Assembly: GCF_034262375.1 (NCBI RefSeq)
Contig: NZ_CP139558.1
Span: forward strand, 4,898,001-4,962,000
Length of the DNA: 64,000 nt
Direction of reading: 5' to 3'
Source of the DNA: Mucilaginibacter sabulilitoris
Lineage (GTDB): Bacteria > Bacteroidota > Bacteroidia > Sphingobacteriales > Sphingobacteriaceae
Position numbers and translations under genes: made by a program. The notes beneath the pieces were generated by a model, which was given only the letters and a program-made list of their open reading frames with translations, was not told the origin of the DNA and ran no database searches. Of the stretch, positions 15,265 to 25,374 are shown one piece after another; position 1 is the first letter of the stretch, and the number at the start of each line of letters is the position of its first letter.

Positions 15265-17779
15265 TTAAAACGGATCCCCATTACCACCTCTGATATCATC
15301 AATATCCACATCTCCAAATAGTCTACATTTAAACTCTCCATTCACGAACCTGATCTTCTTATCATATATATAACTCACATTATGGTGTTCGCAGTAAGCC
15401 TTAATAGCCTGGTTTAGTTTAGCCGATGACGGCCAGTAAGTTTTCTGAACATGGTTTTCATTATAAAACGATTCCATGGTCTTTTTAAATTCTTCATTGG
15501 TAATAAATCCAGTTGTAGTCCAGGACTCCCAGCTATTCAAAATAAAGGATGTAGCGTGACCGTAGGTCTGCTCCCACTGTTTCATCCACCCAGTTTCAGT
15601 TAATTCGGTAGCGGTCAGCTTTCGGCCAGCCTTTAACCATTCCTGTATGCTGGTAGCAATTAATGAATCAAAGCCTGCATAGTCCATATCATCCCAGCCT
15701 TTAGGAAAATGAGCATTGAAGTAAACATCAAGACCCCCGCAGGCAGTAAAGAAGTTGGTAAACTCTAATGGGATGATACGACGCATCAAACCACCGTCCG
15801 AATTTTCATAGCTGAAGTTTGTTTGAACCATAAACTTAGGTGCATATTTATTATCAACCTCTACCTCATCTTTAAACAATTTCTTCCAGATGAATGAACC
15901 GGTGGCCGGCTCTTTAAGGAAAGCGAAGTCAAAGTTTTTAGGAACATCACTTATACCGAAAATTCGCTGACCGTTCCAACTCTGGAAAAAGCTTTTCATC
16001 AAATTTAGCCTGAGCGCCTGGCTTACTGGTGTAGGTAGTGGTAAGCTTTAGTAAATTACAAAATACGTTCTTACCGCTACCACCGCCCTGTTTAGGATCC
16101 GGACATTGCTCCGTCAAAACGATGATAAAGCCAGTTGTTTCATCCTTATACTCATGCGAAAGGTAACCCAAAACTTTTTTAGCCTGCGGAAAATCGGTAA
16201 CAGCCAGTTTTAGATATTCAATATACTTGCCACCATCACCATAAGCATAATTACGCTTCTGAATGCTATGATCCCAGACGAGTTTATCCATCAACTCATA
16301 TCCGTTAAAAGTGATATCATTTGCAGTGATGACAAGGTAACCATTATTATAGCACTTGTATGCGGTATGCATATCATCACAAAGTACAGTAGTATCATCA
16401 AGCTCAGGAAGCCGCTCAATAGTGAACTTCCCTGATTTCTGTATAAAGCTTTCATACGAGTTACAGATATCTTCGTAAATATCTGCTTCCTCTTCTTTAA
16501 TGTAAGATTTCAGGGTGTCATAATAATAACGTTCGGTTCTATGATAGACCACATTATCAATTATTTGAACCACTTTACCGTCAAATGTTTTAAATCCAAG
16601 CCCATTGGATACCTGATAAACACCCTCTCGGCTAATTGATATCTTTTCATCATCAGAATGTTCCCAAAAAATACCATAAGGATGATCCTGCTGAATAACT
16701 GATTTTAATTCCTCAAACTGCTCTTTAGCAGCTGGGCTAAAATTAACCGGTATAGGATCACCGGATAAGGAACGCTTTTTAATGATTGCTTTTTCAATGG
16801 ATGGCTTAACTATGCCATATCCATTACTAACCAAGTGCTGGTATGTTTTACGTTTATCACCGGCAAACTTTAATTCAGATAATACAGTGGCAGGATGGTA
16901 TCCTTTATTAGCATCCAGTTCAGTGGATGAGGTAAATATAAAAAATACACGTTTAGATATGTTCCATGATGCTGATACACCTTTATTTTTACCCGGACGC
17001 GTGAACCAAATGAAATGAGGGTTACTCTTAAATTCTTCCCATCCAAACTCTTTTAAAAACTCAACCGGATTACAATTGACGTTAAAGTGATCCCAGGGAT
17101 TTTCAGTATAGTATTCACTTTCGGTTTTAGTAGGTTTGTAAGTGGGAGCCACTTTTATTACCTCATTATATGTTTCGCAAAGGGTTATAAGGCTGCATCG
17201 TTCCTCCCAGGTAAGTACAGGGATATCAGCATCCTTTTGAATCGAATAACCTAATGAAGGAGGGGCCAATATATAACCGCCCTCTCCACGCGTTTCAATG
17301 AAGTTATAGGTTTTATTTTTTGGGCTTGATATTAATTCTTCATTGGTAGCCTCACGGCCGGCAAGTTTAATATTGCCAGGTATTTCACCATCTGCAACAC
17401 GGTATAGAATATGCCATCCACCTGATGGTGTTTTGTGAATACGTAGTTTGACAAATAATTCCGGATAGATGGCTTTTATATCCTTAAAAAGGATAGCATC
17501 GATACCGGTTTTATACTTAACATCGACATCAATAGCTTCCAGATTGCCGCTAATCTTGCCGCATACTATACCCACAGCTTCGGTGTTATGAAACTCCATA
17601 AGTGCCCATAGCTCGCTCTTATCAACGCGCTGTGACTGGTATTTTTTCCATGATCCGAACGGAGTTTTAGCAAGACGGACTGATGCTTCATCGTCCTTAT
17701 CACGTACGGGGATTACAGAAATTCCATCTAATATAAGTTTCTCAACTTGGCTCCAAACTGCGGATAACGTAGCACCCAT
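15265..17779 (-). CDS. Primase-polymerase/SF3 helicase, broken by a frameshift
   Basis: Two frames make one gene. The first (start 17779) has an N-terminal bifunctional primase-polymerase domain (residues about 10-220, with EAIDVDVK and GGWHILYR motifs) and a helicase domain with Walker A GGGSGKNVF near residue 570. It runs into a stop at 15947. The second frame (to 15265) continues the helicase: FFQSWNGQRIFGISDVPKNF, FLKEPATG and the arginine-finger-like LMRRIIPLEF. Removing one base from the five-A run at 15986-15990 (plus strand) restores a single protein of about 836 aa. As read, replication would need frameshifting; a sequencing error or a real mutation are equally possible. Confidence 0.8.
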
Positions 17780-17785
17780 GTATAA

Positions 17786-19255
17786 CTATCTTAAAATAAT
17801 ATCTGAAAATTCAATTCTCTCTTGTGGGATTGGCTGATGATCAAGCCATCCACTTTTATATCCCATCGATGCGGCGAAATCAATTAAAAAACCGGGGTTA
17901 AGCTGCTCCTGAGCTTTGGCTACGCGTATGGCGAACATCTTTTTATTACGCAGGTTAGCAAAAAGGGATAGTTCTTTTGGAGTAAGTTCACTTACACGTT
18001 TACCTGCCAATGCATCAAAACGCTTAGTAACATCCTCGGCAATACCGGGTTCAACCGGCCTCGGCTTCTCTGGCATGACAAAACCGCAAAACTTACATTT
18101 CTTAGCTGATGCAGCAATCATACTTTCACAGTGAGGGCAAGTGGTCATGGCGGCAGCATCTTCTTTGGAACGATTCTTTTCCTTTTTGTTCCACATTTCT
18201 TTCCAGTCATGATCAGCGAAGTAAGCACCGTGCCTGTCAAAATTTGAACCGTAGTCAAGGCACCTGAAAAACATTCCCTCTTTTTTACGATCGCCACGGA
18301 AAAGCATTTGAAGGTATATGATCAATGATGTTGTGGCCCGGTAAAGAACAATCAAATCCACTTCCGGATAATCATAACCGGTAGTCATACCGCCAACACT
18401 GATAATGATATTTGTTTCGTGAAGCTTATCAAACTTGGCAACCTGGTAAACAGAATCATCCCGCTTACTGTGATTGATAGAGCACGAAAATCCAGCGGAC
18501 ACCATCACCTCAAATACTTCCTCTGCATGCTCAATACTTGCGCAAAACAGCATGCACTTATTAAATGGATATTCGCGGAGATCATTAAACAATTCCTGAT
18601 AATGAGTATCAGTACCAAAGAATTTTCGTTGACTGGTGGCTGTAAAATCACCGGCTTTCTTTTCCAGTTTATCCGTGCCTTTACCTGACTTTCGCTGAAT
18701 GTGCTGATAGTCGCATAGGATATTCTTGTCAATGAACCACTGCACCGGATGCGTAGTAACACAATCATTATAAAATTCCGGTAGATGCTTAGCATACCTA
18801 AAATCAGGTGTAGCGGTGAAACCGAGGCGCTTGCCGGTGGTCAATCGTCGCAACACGTTGCTATACCGGCCTGAATGACATTCATCAATAATAATGTAAA
18901 AATTGCAGGTTAGTCGATTGAATTGCTCAATGATAAGGTTTCGACGCTCTAATGTCTGGGTCATGGCCACATAAAAACCACCTTCAGCTATATGAACAAA
19001 CTTAGGCGATTCATCATTGATGCCAACTGCACCGGCCTCATTCAAGTTTTGATTAAAAACGTTTTTTCGTTCGGTAAGAATCAGAGTAACACCGCCCCTA
19101 TTGCAAACCTGAGTGCCGATGTAAACAAAAGTTTTAGTTTTACCGGTACCGCCAGGTGATTGACCTATAACATGGGTATGCTGCTTCGACGCCACTGCTA
19201 AATCTTTAACAAGTGCCTGTTGGTAGTCATAAAGGGTATAGCTTAAATGTCTCAT
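17786..19255 (-). CDS. SF2 DEAD/DEAH-type helicase with zinc ribbon
   Basis: A 489-aa superfamily 2 helicase. Motif I is SPGGTGKT (residues 33-40), motif II is DECH (124-127), motif III is FTATP, and motif VI is QMLFRGDRKKEG. A C-terminal CPHC...CKFC four-cysteine zinc ribbon follows near residue 370. The N-terminal YDYQQALVKDL is a Q-motif-like segment, so the layout resembles RadD-like or UvsW-like helicases that remodel branched DNA. It lies 6 bp from the primase gene and 4 bp from the Pif1-like gene, so all three belong to the replication operon. Confidence 0.88.
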   Translation of the reverse strand: MRHLSYTLYDYQQALVKDLAVASKQHTHVIGQSPGGTGKTKTFVYIGTQVCNRGGVTLILTERKNVFNQNLNEAGAVGINDESPKFVHIAEGGFYVAMTQTLERRNLIIEQFNRLTCNFYIIIDECHSGRYSNVLRRLTTGKRLGFTATPDFRYAKHLPEFYNDCVTTHPVQWFIDKNILCDYQHIQRKSGKGTDKLEKKAGDFTATSQRKFFGTDTHYQELFNDLREYPFNKCMLFCASIEHAEEVFEVMVSAGFSCSINHSKRDDSVYQVAKFDKLHETNIIISVGGMTTGYDYPEVDLIVLYRATTSLIIYLQMLFRGDRKKEGMFFRCLDYGSNFDRHGAYFADHDWKEMWNKKEKNRSKEDAAAMTTCPHCESMIAASAKKCKFCGFVMPEKPRPVEPGIAEDVTKRFDALAGKRVSELTPKELSLFANLRNKKMFAIRVAKAQEQLNPGFLIDFAASMGYKSGWLDHQPIPQERIEFSDIILR

Positions 19256-19259
19256 AAGC

Positions 19260-20435
19260 TTAACGATTTATGATCACAAGACCGGCAGGAGATTTACAAC
19301 GGCTTAATGCAGTATATAACTGGCCTTTGCTAAAACAATCCCGCGATAAATCTATAGTAACCTCTTCAAACGTAAGGCCCTGACTTTTATGAATGGTTAG
19401 CGCGTACGCAAGCCTAATAGGAATTTGCGTAATGCTACCGATCTCCTTTAATTCAAGAGCATCCTCGGCATCATTGAGCACATATTCCTTTTTCGATAAT
19501 TGAATAGGTTCAAGTGGATACTTAACGCCTTTAACATCAATGAAGAAATTATCATCAATGACCCGGAAAATGCCGATCTTACCATTTACCAAATTGTTAT
19601 TTTTTGAGTTGATTAGGTACATTACGGTAGCGCCGTCTTTGACAGTTACTTTAGGCTCAAGGTTGAAATCAGCGAGCTTTACCTTGCCAGAAATCTGGGC
19701 ATCAAAAACATACTCCTTACTGTCGATTTTGTTAAGGCCATCAATATTATATTTTGTAACGGTTGCTTTATGTGGTGCCAACACAACACCTCGGCTTTCA
19801 GTACCTATGAATTTTTTGAAATAATCACTTTTACCGCCTTCCCTTATTATATTTAGGTGAGATATAAACTCCTCATCAGTTTGGCGCAGAACTTCATCCA
19901 GTTCAATACTTTCAACGCCTAACTGTTTGTATACTTTTGCATCAAAGAACTCTGAACCATCATATTTAGTAAACAACATGCTGCGCATATTATCATCAAT
20001 AACTGCAGGCAATTGTTTTAGATCGCCAACGAAAATAATTTGTATAGATTTAAGGCTTTTACAGCCGTTTTTCAATAATGTCCAGTTAATGGCATCAAGT
20101 ATATCAGGGCGAAGCATTGAAACCTCATCGATAAAAATAACATCTATTTTTTCCATAACCCTTCGCTTTTCAGATTTAAAATATCTGCAGGTTTCATAAG
20201 TAAGCACACCAAACGGATCAAGTCCAAACATCGAGTGAATGGTTTGTCCGCCGATGTTATTCGCAGCGATACCGGTCGGCGCCAATGCGACAACGTTTTT
20301 ACGAAGTTTTTTTAACTGCTCAATAGCCTGGCTAACCACAAATGATTTACCGGTACCTGCTTTACCAGTTAAAAACACATTTTTACCCGACAATACTGCC
20401 TTCAGAAATAAATCCTGATTTTTAGATAATTTCAT
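19260..20435 (-). CDS. Pif1-like SF1 helicase
   Basis: The 391-aa protein has motif I TGKAGTGKS (residues 23-31), motif Ia ALAPTGIAANNIGGQTIHSM, motif II FIDEVSML, motif III FVGDLKQLP, and the C-terminal UvrD-type motif AYALTIHKSQGLTF. This is the Pif1/RecD2-like AAA_30 arrangement, a 5'-3' DNA helicase. It is downstream of a structured leader (20,460-20,564). Confidence 0.92.
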   Translation of the reverse strand: MKLSKNQDLFLKAVLSGKNVFLTGKAGTGKSFVVSQAIEQLKKLRKNVVALAPTGIAANNIGGQTIHSMFGLDPFGVLTYETCRYFKSEKRRVMEKIDVIFIDEVSMLRPDILDAINWTLLKNGCKSLKSIQIIFVGDLKQLPAVIDDNMRSMLFTKYDGSEFFDAKVYKQLGVESIELDEVLRQTDEEFISHLNIIREGGKSDYFKKFIGTESRGVVLAPHKATVTKYNIDGLNKIDSKEYVFDAQISGKVKLADFNLEPKVTVKDGATVMYLINSKNNNLVNGKIGIFRVIDDNFFIDVKGVKYPLEPIQLSKKEYVLNDAEDALELKEIGSITQIPIRLAYALTIHKSQGLTFEEVTIDLSRDCFSKGQLYTALSRCKSPAGLVIINR

Positions 20436-20459
20436 GGTTATGAGCGGTTAATTTTAAAT

Positions 20460-20564
20460 ATCACCACCCCCGCAGCCTTACAAGGATTAGCGGTCATTGA
20501 ACCAGCATTGAGATGCATGGCGGCTTGCGGAGGGGGTGATGGAATGTCTTTTGGTTGCTAATCC
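20460..20564 (-). promoter_or_regulatory. Structured leader with pseudoknot topology upstream of Pif1-like gene
   Basis: ATCACC-A-CCCCCGC at 20460-20473 pairs with GCGGAGGGGGTGAT at 20527-20540. GGATTAGC at 20484-20491, inside that loop, is perfectly complementary to GCTAATCC at 20557-20564, outside it. The crossing pairs give an H-type pseudoknot. It lies 25-130 bp upstream of the Pif1-like start and could be a translational control element or a protein-binding RNA. Confidence 0.4.
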
Positions 20565-20632
20565 TATTAATTTCTTTCGCGGTTTAAAGATAATAAATAT
20601 ATTCTTATTATTCTAAAATTAGAATTAAAATG

Positions 20633-20893
20633 TTATGTTTTTAATTGATGAGTATTCAATATACGAATCCTTTCTTTGGCAGCCTCTACTGCCCAACCTT
20701 CCCCACGAACTGATATCAGGTTGATGAGGGCGTGAATTTCGTCTGTGGTAGAGATTGGTACCGATACCACATCAGCAGCAGTCAATGAAAGCCTTCTGCA
20801 TTTAACAAATGTTTCGCTTACTCCAATCTCCTCCGCTAACTTTGCCGCAGGCCTACCAGGATGGTTGAAAATGTATTTGTCTATAACTGTCAT
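20633..20893 (-). CDS. Small putative HTH protein (86 aa)
   Basis: The 86-aa protein has a helix-turn-helix-like segment at residues 14-38 (RPAAKLAEEIGVSETFVKCR), similar to the DNA-binding part of small phage regulators. The rest is helical. Its start overlaps the stop of the preceding gene. It could bind the adjacent leader region; this is inference. Confidence 0.55.
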   Translation of the reverse strand: MTVIDKYIFNHPGRPAAKLAEEIGVSETFVKCRRLSLTAADVVSVPISTTDEIHALINLISVRGEGWAVEAAKERIRILNTHQLKT

Positions 20894-21123
20894 ATCGAAA
20901 TTGTTAATTGTAAAGCGTAACCCATTTTAGACGGTGTCACTATGTCACCCATGTCATTGCTATAATCATACTGGAAGTAGTTATTAATAAACTTTTTCAT
21001 GTAGCACTCCTTATTTATTTCTACTAGTCCTGAATTACACTCCCTACAATGGGTTTCAGATTTCATGCAGTTATGGGCAACTGAATCGCAATTCGGGTCT
21101 ATACAAACTTTTAGAACGGTCAT
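20890..21123 (-). CDS. Small cysteine-rich protein (77 aa)
   Basis: Five cysteines within residues 7-35 (CIDPNCDS, HNCMKSETHCRECN) suggest a zinc-binding knuckle. The C-terminal half is polar and aromatic. Both ends overlap the neighbouring genes by 4 bp, so it is translationally coupled to the PcfJ-like gene. No family recognised. Confidence 0.5.
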   Translation of the reverse strand: MTVLKVCIDPNCDSVAHNCMKSETHCRECNSGLVEINKECYMKKFINNYFQYDYSNDMGDIVTPSKMGYALQLTISI

Positions 21124-22421
21124 GCGGCCTGTCTCCTACTCTCATTATACACCTTTCTTATCTTTGGTAAATTCTTACGCACCAGGCTAATTATCTCGTC
21201 GTGATGAGGTGTCGGTAAATTTTGGAGGCCGCGTGATTGCTTAACTTTCATTTCATCCAATGATACTTCAATTGTCTCCACCGGCTTTCCATCTATACGC
21301 GCGGATAAGATGAGTGAATCCTGTTTTTTGAAATATTCATTAGTAAAAACGCAGTGGTGAAGCTTTAACCCTTCCTCTGCAAATTCTGGTACGCTTTCGA
21401 GGACTTTCACGGTGATTTTCCCATTGGTAAATAGCATACCGAAGAAAGCCTTTTTAGCGGCTTCATATTCTACCTGATTTTCGATAGCCACTCTTCTTTT
21501 ACGCTCGGATTCCCTAGTCTTTTCTACCCTCTGTTTTTTAATAACCAATTCATCATGAGCTGCCTTCAAGTCTGCCGGGAAAAGATATTTGGGGCTGTTT
21601 AAGTCTTTATTGAAGAAAGCAAGGAGTTTGAGGTAATCCAACCATGTTATTGTATCATCAGGCTTAATAATTTGGTTGTTCCTGATAGCAATCTTAATAC
21701 TATTCCAGTATCTGTAAATATCATTATCCCTGCTACCGACATAGGCTTCTAATAAACCTACCTGCCGCGATTTGATTAATGTTTCAGCTTTACTATTACA
21801 AAGTATCGCTCTCATTACCTTGTATTGAGAAACTTCTTTAATAGCATAGGTGTATCCATTGCGGGCATAGGCAGGCAATACTTTTATTTTAGGATAAGTG
21901 GCGTCTGCCCACAAATCGTATTTGTTGCCGTAATACCCTGCTGTATCCCTGCATTCCAGATCACCATTGAAACTATCAATGTTAAATGATGTAGTTCGGC
22001 AGCGGGCAATAACTTGCATTTCTTTTTCCGGGTTGAAAAATTGCCGTACAACCTCCATCATGTATCTCCGCGCTGGTTTGCCTACTTCCTGAATTTTAAT
22101 TAACTCGAATAATCTAACCACCTGGTATTCGCCCCTTACATCTAACATAGAAAAGTACTTTTTCCCTGGATTGTGTTGTTTTTTGCGAGTGTCAACAACT
22201 GAAAGTTTGACATTGCAGGCGGGGCATTTGACAGAGGTATCCTTTTCTTCCATCTGCCATATATGGCCACATTCTAAACACCCCGTACCCTTTGTTTTGC
22301 TTCGGTAGGCTAACCGTTGAAAACAGTGCTGGTATGCGTATGCGCTCTGTATTTTGGTAATTTCAGGGAGAGTATCGCTCACATCTACTAGCGCCCTTTG
22401 TGCTTTTGTACGTGCTTTCAT
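21120..22421 (-). CDS. PcfJ-like protein
   Basis: The 433-aa protein matches the PcfJ pattern: an N-terminal region with a four-cysteine zinc ribbon (CLECGHIW...CPACNVKL), a middle helical part, and the conserved C-terminal block EGLKLHHCVF...DSLILSARIDGKPVETIEV. PcfJ was first named on a conjugative plasmid of enterococci; the function is unknown. It lies directly after a PcfK-like gene, as in other mobile elements of Bacteroidota. Confidence 0.85.
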   Translation of the reverse strand: MKARTKAQRALVDVSDTLPEITKIQSAYAYQHCFQRLAYRSKTKGTGCLECGHIWQMEEKDTSVKCPACNVKLSVVDTRKKQHNPGKKYFSMLDVRGEYQVVRLFELIKIQEVGKPARRYMMEVVRQFFNPEKEMQVIARCRTTSFNIDSFNGDLECRDTAGYYGNKYDLWADATYPKIKVLPAYARNGYTYAIKEVSQYKVMRAILCNSKAETLIKSRQVGLLEAYVGSRDNDIYRYWNSIKIAIRNNQIIKPDDTITWLDYLKLLAFFNKDLNSPKYLFPADLKAAHDELVIKKQRVEKTRESERKRRVAIENQVEYEAAKKAFFGMLFTNGKITVKVLESVPEFAEEGLKLHHCVFTNEYFKKQDSLILSARIDGKPVETIEVSLDEMKVKQSRGLQNLPTPHHDEIISLVRKNLPKIRKVYNESRRQAA

Positions 22422-22423
22422 AA

Positions 22424-22795
22424 TCAGAACATTGATACTTGATTTTCGATAACTGGTTTCTTAATAGCGGACTTTTTGACGATTGGTGCGGCAGATGTAG
22501 GTTGTGAGGTAGCTTTTGCCGGCCCCTCTACATGGTGGTTGACAACCACACGAGCATTAACAGCCTTGCCAACGTCAATCACATCTTCATCATAGTAATG
22601 AACGGCCATGCCGTATATTTCGGCATCTGCAAATCCCGACTGACCGGATTTTTGAACCTGATTAAGGATATAAGTCGTGCAATCATCAATGTTTTTGGTA
22701 GGCAGGTTAAGCCGTTCAGCGAACACTTGATCATTGATAGCCAGGTTAAGCAGATGATCACTGATAATGTTTTTAAATGAATCTGAAGCTTTCAT
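22424..22795 (-). CDS. PcfK-like protein
   Basis: The N-terminal 75 residues match PcfK-like proteins: SFKNIISDHLLNLAINDQVF, then a FADAEIYGMAVHYYDED motif. The C-terminal 45 residues are low-complexity (KATSQPTSAAPIVKKSAIKK) and end in NQVSMF. The gene is 2 bp upstream of the PcfJ-like gene. The pair is conserved in phages and conjugative elements; its role is unknown. Confidence 0.85.
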   Translation of the reverse strand: MKASDSFKNIISDHLLNLAINDQVFAERLNLPTKNIDDCTTYILNQVQKSGQSGFADAEIYGMAVHYYDEDVIDVGKAVNARVVVNHHVEGPAKATSQPTSAAPIVKKSAIKKPVIENQVSMF

Positions 22796-22806
22796 GATTT
22801 ATCCTC

Positions 22807-23031
22807 CTATTTGTTTAACTGCTTTGTGTTTTCAATAAAATCAGAGGTAGGGCTCAGCTTACCCATAACTTTCGCATAATCTACTTCTACCTTGGCTGAC
22901 TGGACAATTACGCTTCCCACCTGTGCTACGGCGTTCGCGCGCTGGATATCCATAGGCGCCTCTTCATCCAATAGGCCTTCAAGTGTTGCGAAAAGATGAT
23001 TTCTGAGGTCTGTTAATTTATTTTGTGCCAT
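22807..23031 (-). CDS. Conserved small phage protein (74 aa)
   Basis: A helical 74-aa protein (NKLTDLRNHLFATLEGLLDE...ANAVAQVGSVIVQSAKVEVD) of a type widespread in tailed phages beside replication genes. It overlaps the 3' end of the HNH gene by 14 bp. No biochemical function is known to me. Confidence 0.7.
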   Translation of the reverse strand: MAQNKLTDLRNHLFATLEGLLDEEAPMDIQRANAVAQVGSVIVQSAKVEVDYAKVMGKLSPTSDFIENTKQLNK

Positions 23032-23836
23032 GATTCTTGATTGTTTTTTTAAGTTTCGATAATATTTTAATTGTTGAAATTAGTTCCGGAGGAAAGCGTT
23101 GTATAGTATTTCTTGCCATGTTCTCCTGTCTGGTTATAAGTTCCAAATTGGAAAGATCACAGTTCATTGAATCCAGATCCCTGAACCAAAGGCAATGGCC
23201 TTCGGGCAGAGGCCCGTTTACCTGCTCCCAAGTATGAGTGTGCAGCGGCTTCCAAACGCCAAGGCTCAAACGGACGTATTTGTAAGCGCGGCCACCGTTA
23301 GCGCGATCTGGATGATCATGCCTGATGGTAATAATGCCATCCTTATCAAAAGCTGTTGCCGGGATATCTCCTTTTTTGAATCTCGTTAAGGCCGTACGCT
23401 CAATAGCTTCGGCACTCATGTAATCTATTTGCTTTTTACCTTTGTTTGGAGGCGAAGCGCCTGGCTGAATCCTACTCGCTTGCTTGCGGGCTTCAATAAG
23501 TTCACGTGGGATGGTAAGGCCCAATCGCCTTAATGCATATTGCACACCGGTATGACTTCGGTTTAAAGCTGATGCCATTGTTTTAACCGGCATAGTTAAG
23601 TAGTTAGCTTTAATGAACCTATCTTCCTTTTTTGTGAAACTGGTTTTGCCACGCTGTTTAGCTGATCGGAACTTTTGACTTACCTCAGCAGGAACTATCA
23701 ATCCATTTTCTTTTAAGAAACGCCTTATAACCTGCCCTGTACATCCACAAGCTTTACCCATATCATTGCTACTGATCAATAAGTAATTTCTCCTTATATA
23801 CCTTTCCTGTATGCTTAAAAATCGATGTGGTTTCAT
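23018..23836 (-). CDS. HNH endonuclease with N-terminal HTH repeats
   Basis: The C-terminal part has the HNH_3-type core LHTHTWEQVNGPLPEGHCLW followed by NCDLSNLELITRQENMARN, with the His, Asn and second-metal positions in place. Upstream are two tandem helix-turn-helix-like segments (MGKACGCTGQVIRRFLKENG and MASALNRSHTGVQYALRRLG) that should read DNA. The layout fits homing or free-standing phage HNH endonucleases. It interrupts nothing here, so it may be a free-standing selfish gene or a packaging helper. Confidence 0.85.
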   Translation of the reverse strand: MKPHRFLSIQERYIRRNYLLISSNDMGKACGCTGQVIRRFLKENGLIVPAEVSQKFRSAKQRGKTSFTKKEDRFIKANYLTMPVKTMASALNRSHTGVQYALRRLGLTIPRELIEARKQASRIQPGASPPNKGKKQIDYMSAEAIERTALTRFKKGDIPATAFDKDGIITIRHDHPDRANGGRAYKYVRLSLGVWKPLHTHTWEQVNGPLPEGHCLWFRDLDSMNCDLSNLELITRQENMARNTIQRFPPELISTIKILSKLKKTIKNHGTK

Positions 23837-23847
23837 ATTAATTTATT

Positions 23848-24090
23848 TTACTTACCCACCGGGGCAACCCTTATCACCATCCTATCCCAAATCCAACATC
23901 CTTCATCCATATGCAGCAGCCAATCATCATGACGCCGAACGGTGGCGAAGGTGAAATCCCTGCGGGTGACAGTGTAAACTTGTCCACCTGGGACATATTG
24001 GTATGATTCGCCCTCCCTTAATGTGTTGAATGCCACACGGACCGCGGTATCGGGTAATTGTGTTTCTTCTATGAGATGGTTGTGGAACAT
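23848..24090 (-). CDS. Hypothetical beta-rich phage protein (80 aa)
   Basis: A short 80-aa protein with alternating strands (FNTLREGESYQYVPGGQVYT, then TRRDFTFATVRRHDDWLLHM). It may be a small SH3- or barrel-like fold. It shares a base with the preceding stop (24090). No family recognised. Confidence 0.5.
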   Translation of the reverse strand: MFHNHLIEETQLPDTAVRVAFNTLREGESYQYVPGGQVYTVTRRDFTFATVRRHDDWLLHMDEGCWIWDRMVIRVAPVGK

Positions 24091-24722
24091 TATTTAATTG
24101 TGTGAACGGATTCCTTTTCAAGTACCGGCATGATTAGCAGGGATATATCATCTTTTGAGAATAATGAGGGTGAATCCTCTGATCGTTGGCTAATCAAGTC
24201 AATTTCGGCCAAGTCAAAAAATTGGCACAATTGATATAGCTTCTTAATGTATTTAGGCGCGAAGCTTGCCATACCTATAGTAATACATTTATCCGGATCA
24301 GGGATCATTTTGCCATCTTCATCAGGGAATGACCCTTCACCATCGGATAATGGGCACTCGAAATCCTCTCTGTATCGCTCCCCATCGTGAATGAACTCCC
24401 ACTCAACCTCTCCATCACCTTTGCAGGCTTTGCACTCTTGGTCTTCCCTGATAGTGGGTACCGACTTTAAGGCAGTTAGAATGTCTTTGGCAGTGATGGT
24501 TTTGATTACTGGCCCTAGTTCTGGAATGACTTTCAAGACGTTTTCAGGTTTATAATCCTTCAAATCTTCTACCTCAGGCGCAAGTTCCGCCGGGATAATA
24601 ACCAACACATGCCTATCAGTAGCATATACTTTATCAATAATACGGAATGGTGTTTTGCTCCAATCCTGCCAAGCATCCGGGTCACTCACGAATAATTGCA
24701 ATAGTTCTTTTATATCTTTCAT
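24090..24722 (-). CDS. Hypothetical protein with CxxCxGxG motif (210 aa)
   Basis: The 210-aa protein has one CKACKGDGEVEW motif like half of a DnaJ zinc knuckle, followed by FECPLSDGEGSF, where the partner CxxC is incomplete. The N-terminal half looks like a compact alpha/beta domain similar in style to sliding-clamp-like folds (residues 60-170), but that is not firm. An acidic region surrounds the cysteines. Position is in the replication/recombination block. Confidence 0.55.
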   Translation of the reverse strand: MKDIKELLQLFVSDPDAWQDWSKTPFRIIDKVYATDRHVLVIIPAELAPEVEDLKDYKPENVLKVIPELGPVIKTITAKDILTALKSVPTIREDQECKACKGDGEVEWEFIHDGERYREDFECPLSDGEGSFPDEDGKMIPDPDKCITIGMASFAPKYIKKLYQLCQFFDLAEIDLISQRSEDSPSLFSKDDISLLIMPVLEKESVHTIK

Positions 24723-24758
24723 AAAACTTATTTATTTTATTCTAATACGAGAATATTA

Positions 24759-25298
24759 TTATGCCGCCTTTACATTTTGAGCTTGTTTCAACTCTTCAAA
24801 ATATGCCAGGTGCATTTCTTTTGTAGCAAGCAACTCCATCGTGTCAGACCTGCGATACATAAAGTAATCATGATCATAGATTATGTGTCTGTGAAGGAAA
24901 GCGTGATCCGCAATTGACAACTCAATGATATCTTTTGCATACTGGAAGCTATAGCACCAATGGTGGCGTTCATTGCCTTTGGCGCATGTAACGTGTTGAC
25001 ACAGATTTTTTGCAGCTATTTTTTCAGGGAATGATTCAGCGTACCTTTGCATTGCGGCCTTTTTATCCTCAGGTGATGGCTTATGGATATCTTTGTATCC
25101 AAGTCTGTGATATTTATCTCTATGGCGCTCTTTTTCTCTTTCTCGCCATTCAGGATCATCATTTAATCCGTATGCGCGCTCAGCTACATCTTTTTTAGCG
25201 CAATCCTTGCACTTGTTTAAATGCCCATCGCCCATCTGTTTGTGCTTGTAGTATTCCGACAACGGTTTTTCTACATTACATTTAAAACATCTTTTCAT
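24759..25298 (-). CDS. Putative HNH-type nuclease with N-terminal zinc finger
   Basis: Residues 3-33 hold CFKC...CKDC, the four-cysteine zinc finger commonly fused to phage HNH nucleases. Residues about 100-145 have CQHVTCAKGNERHHWCYSF and then SIADHAFLHRH, which could form the His-Me core. The assignment is moderately firm; a pure zinc-binding adaptor is the alternative. Confidence 0.6.
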   Translation of the reverse strand: MKRCFKCNVEKPLSEYYKHKQMGDGHLNKCKDCAKKDVAERAYGLNDDPEWREREKERHRDKYHRLGYKDIHKPSPEDKKAAMQRYAESFPEKIAAKNLCQHVTCAKGNERHHWCYSFQYAKDIIELSIADHAFLHRHIIYDHDYFMYRRSDTMELLATKEMHLAYFEELKQAQNVKAA

Positions 25299-25374
25299 AA
25301 AACATTGATTTTTTGCACCTCAAAACCCCACATGTTTCCATGTAGGGCGAGATAAATAACACCTTTAGATAAGG

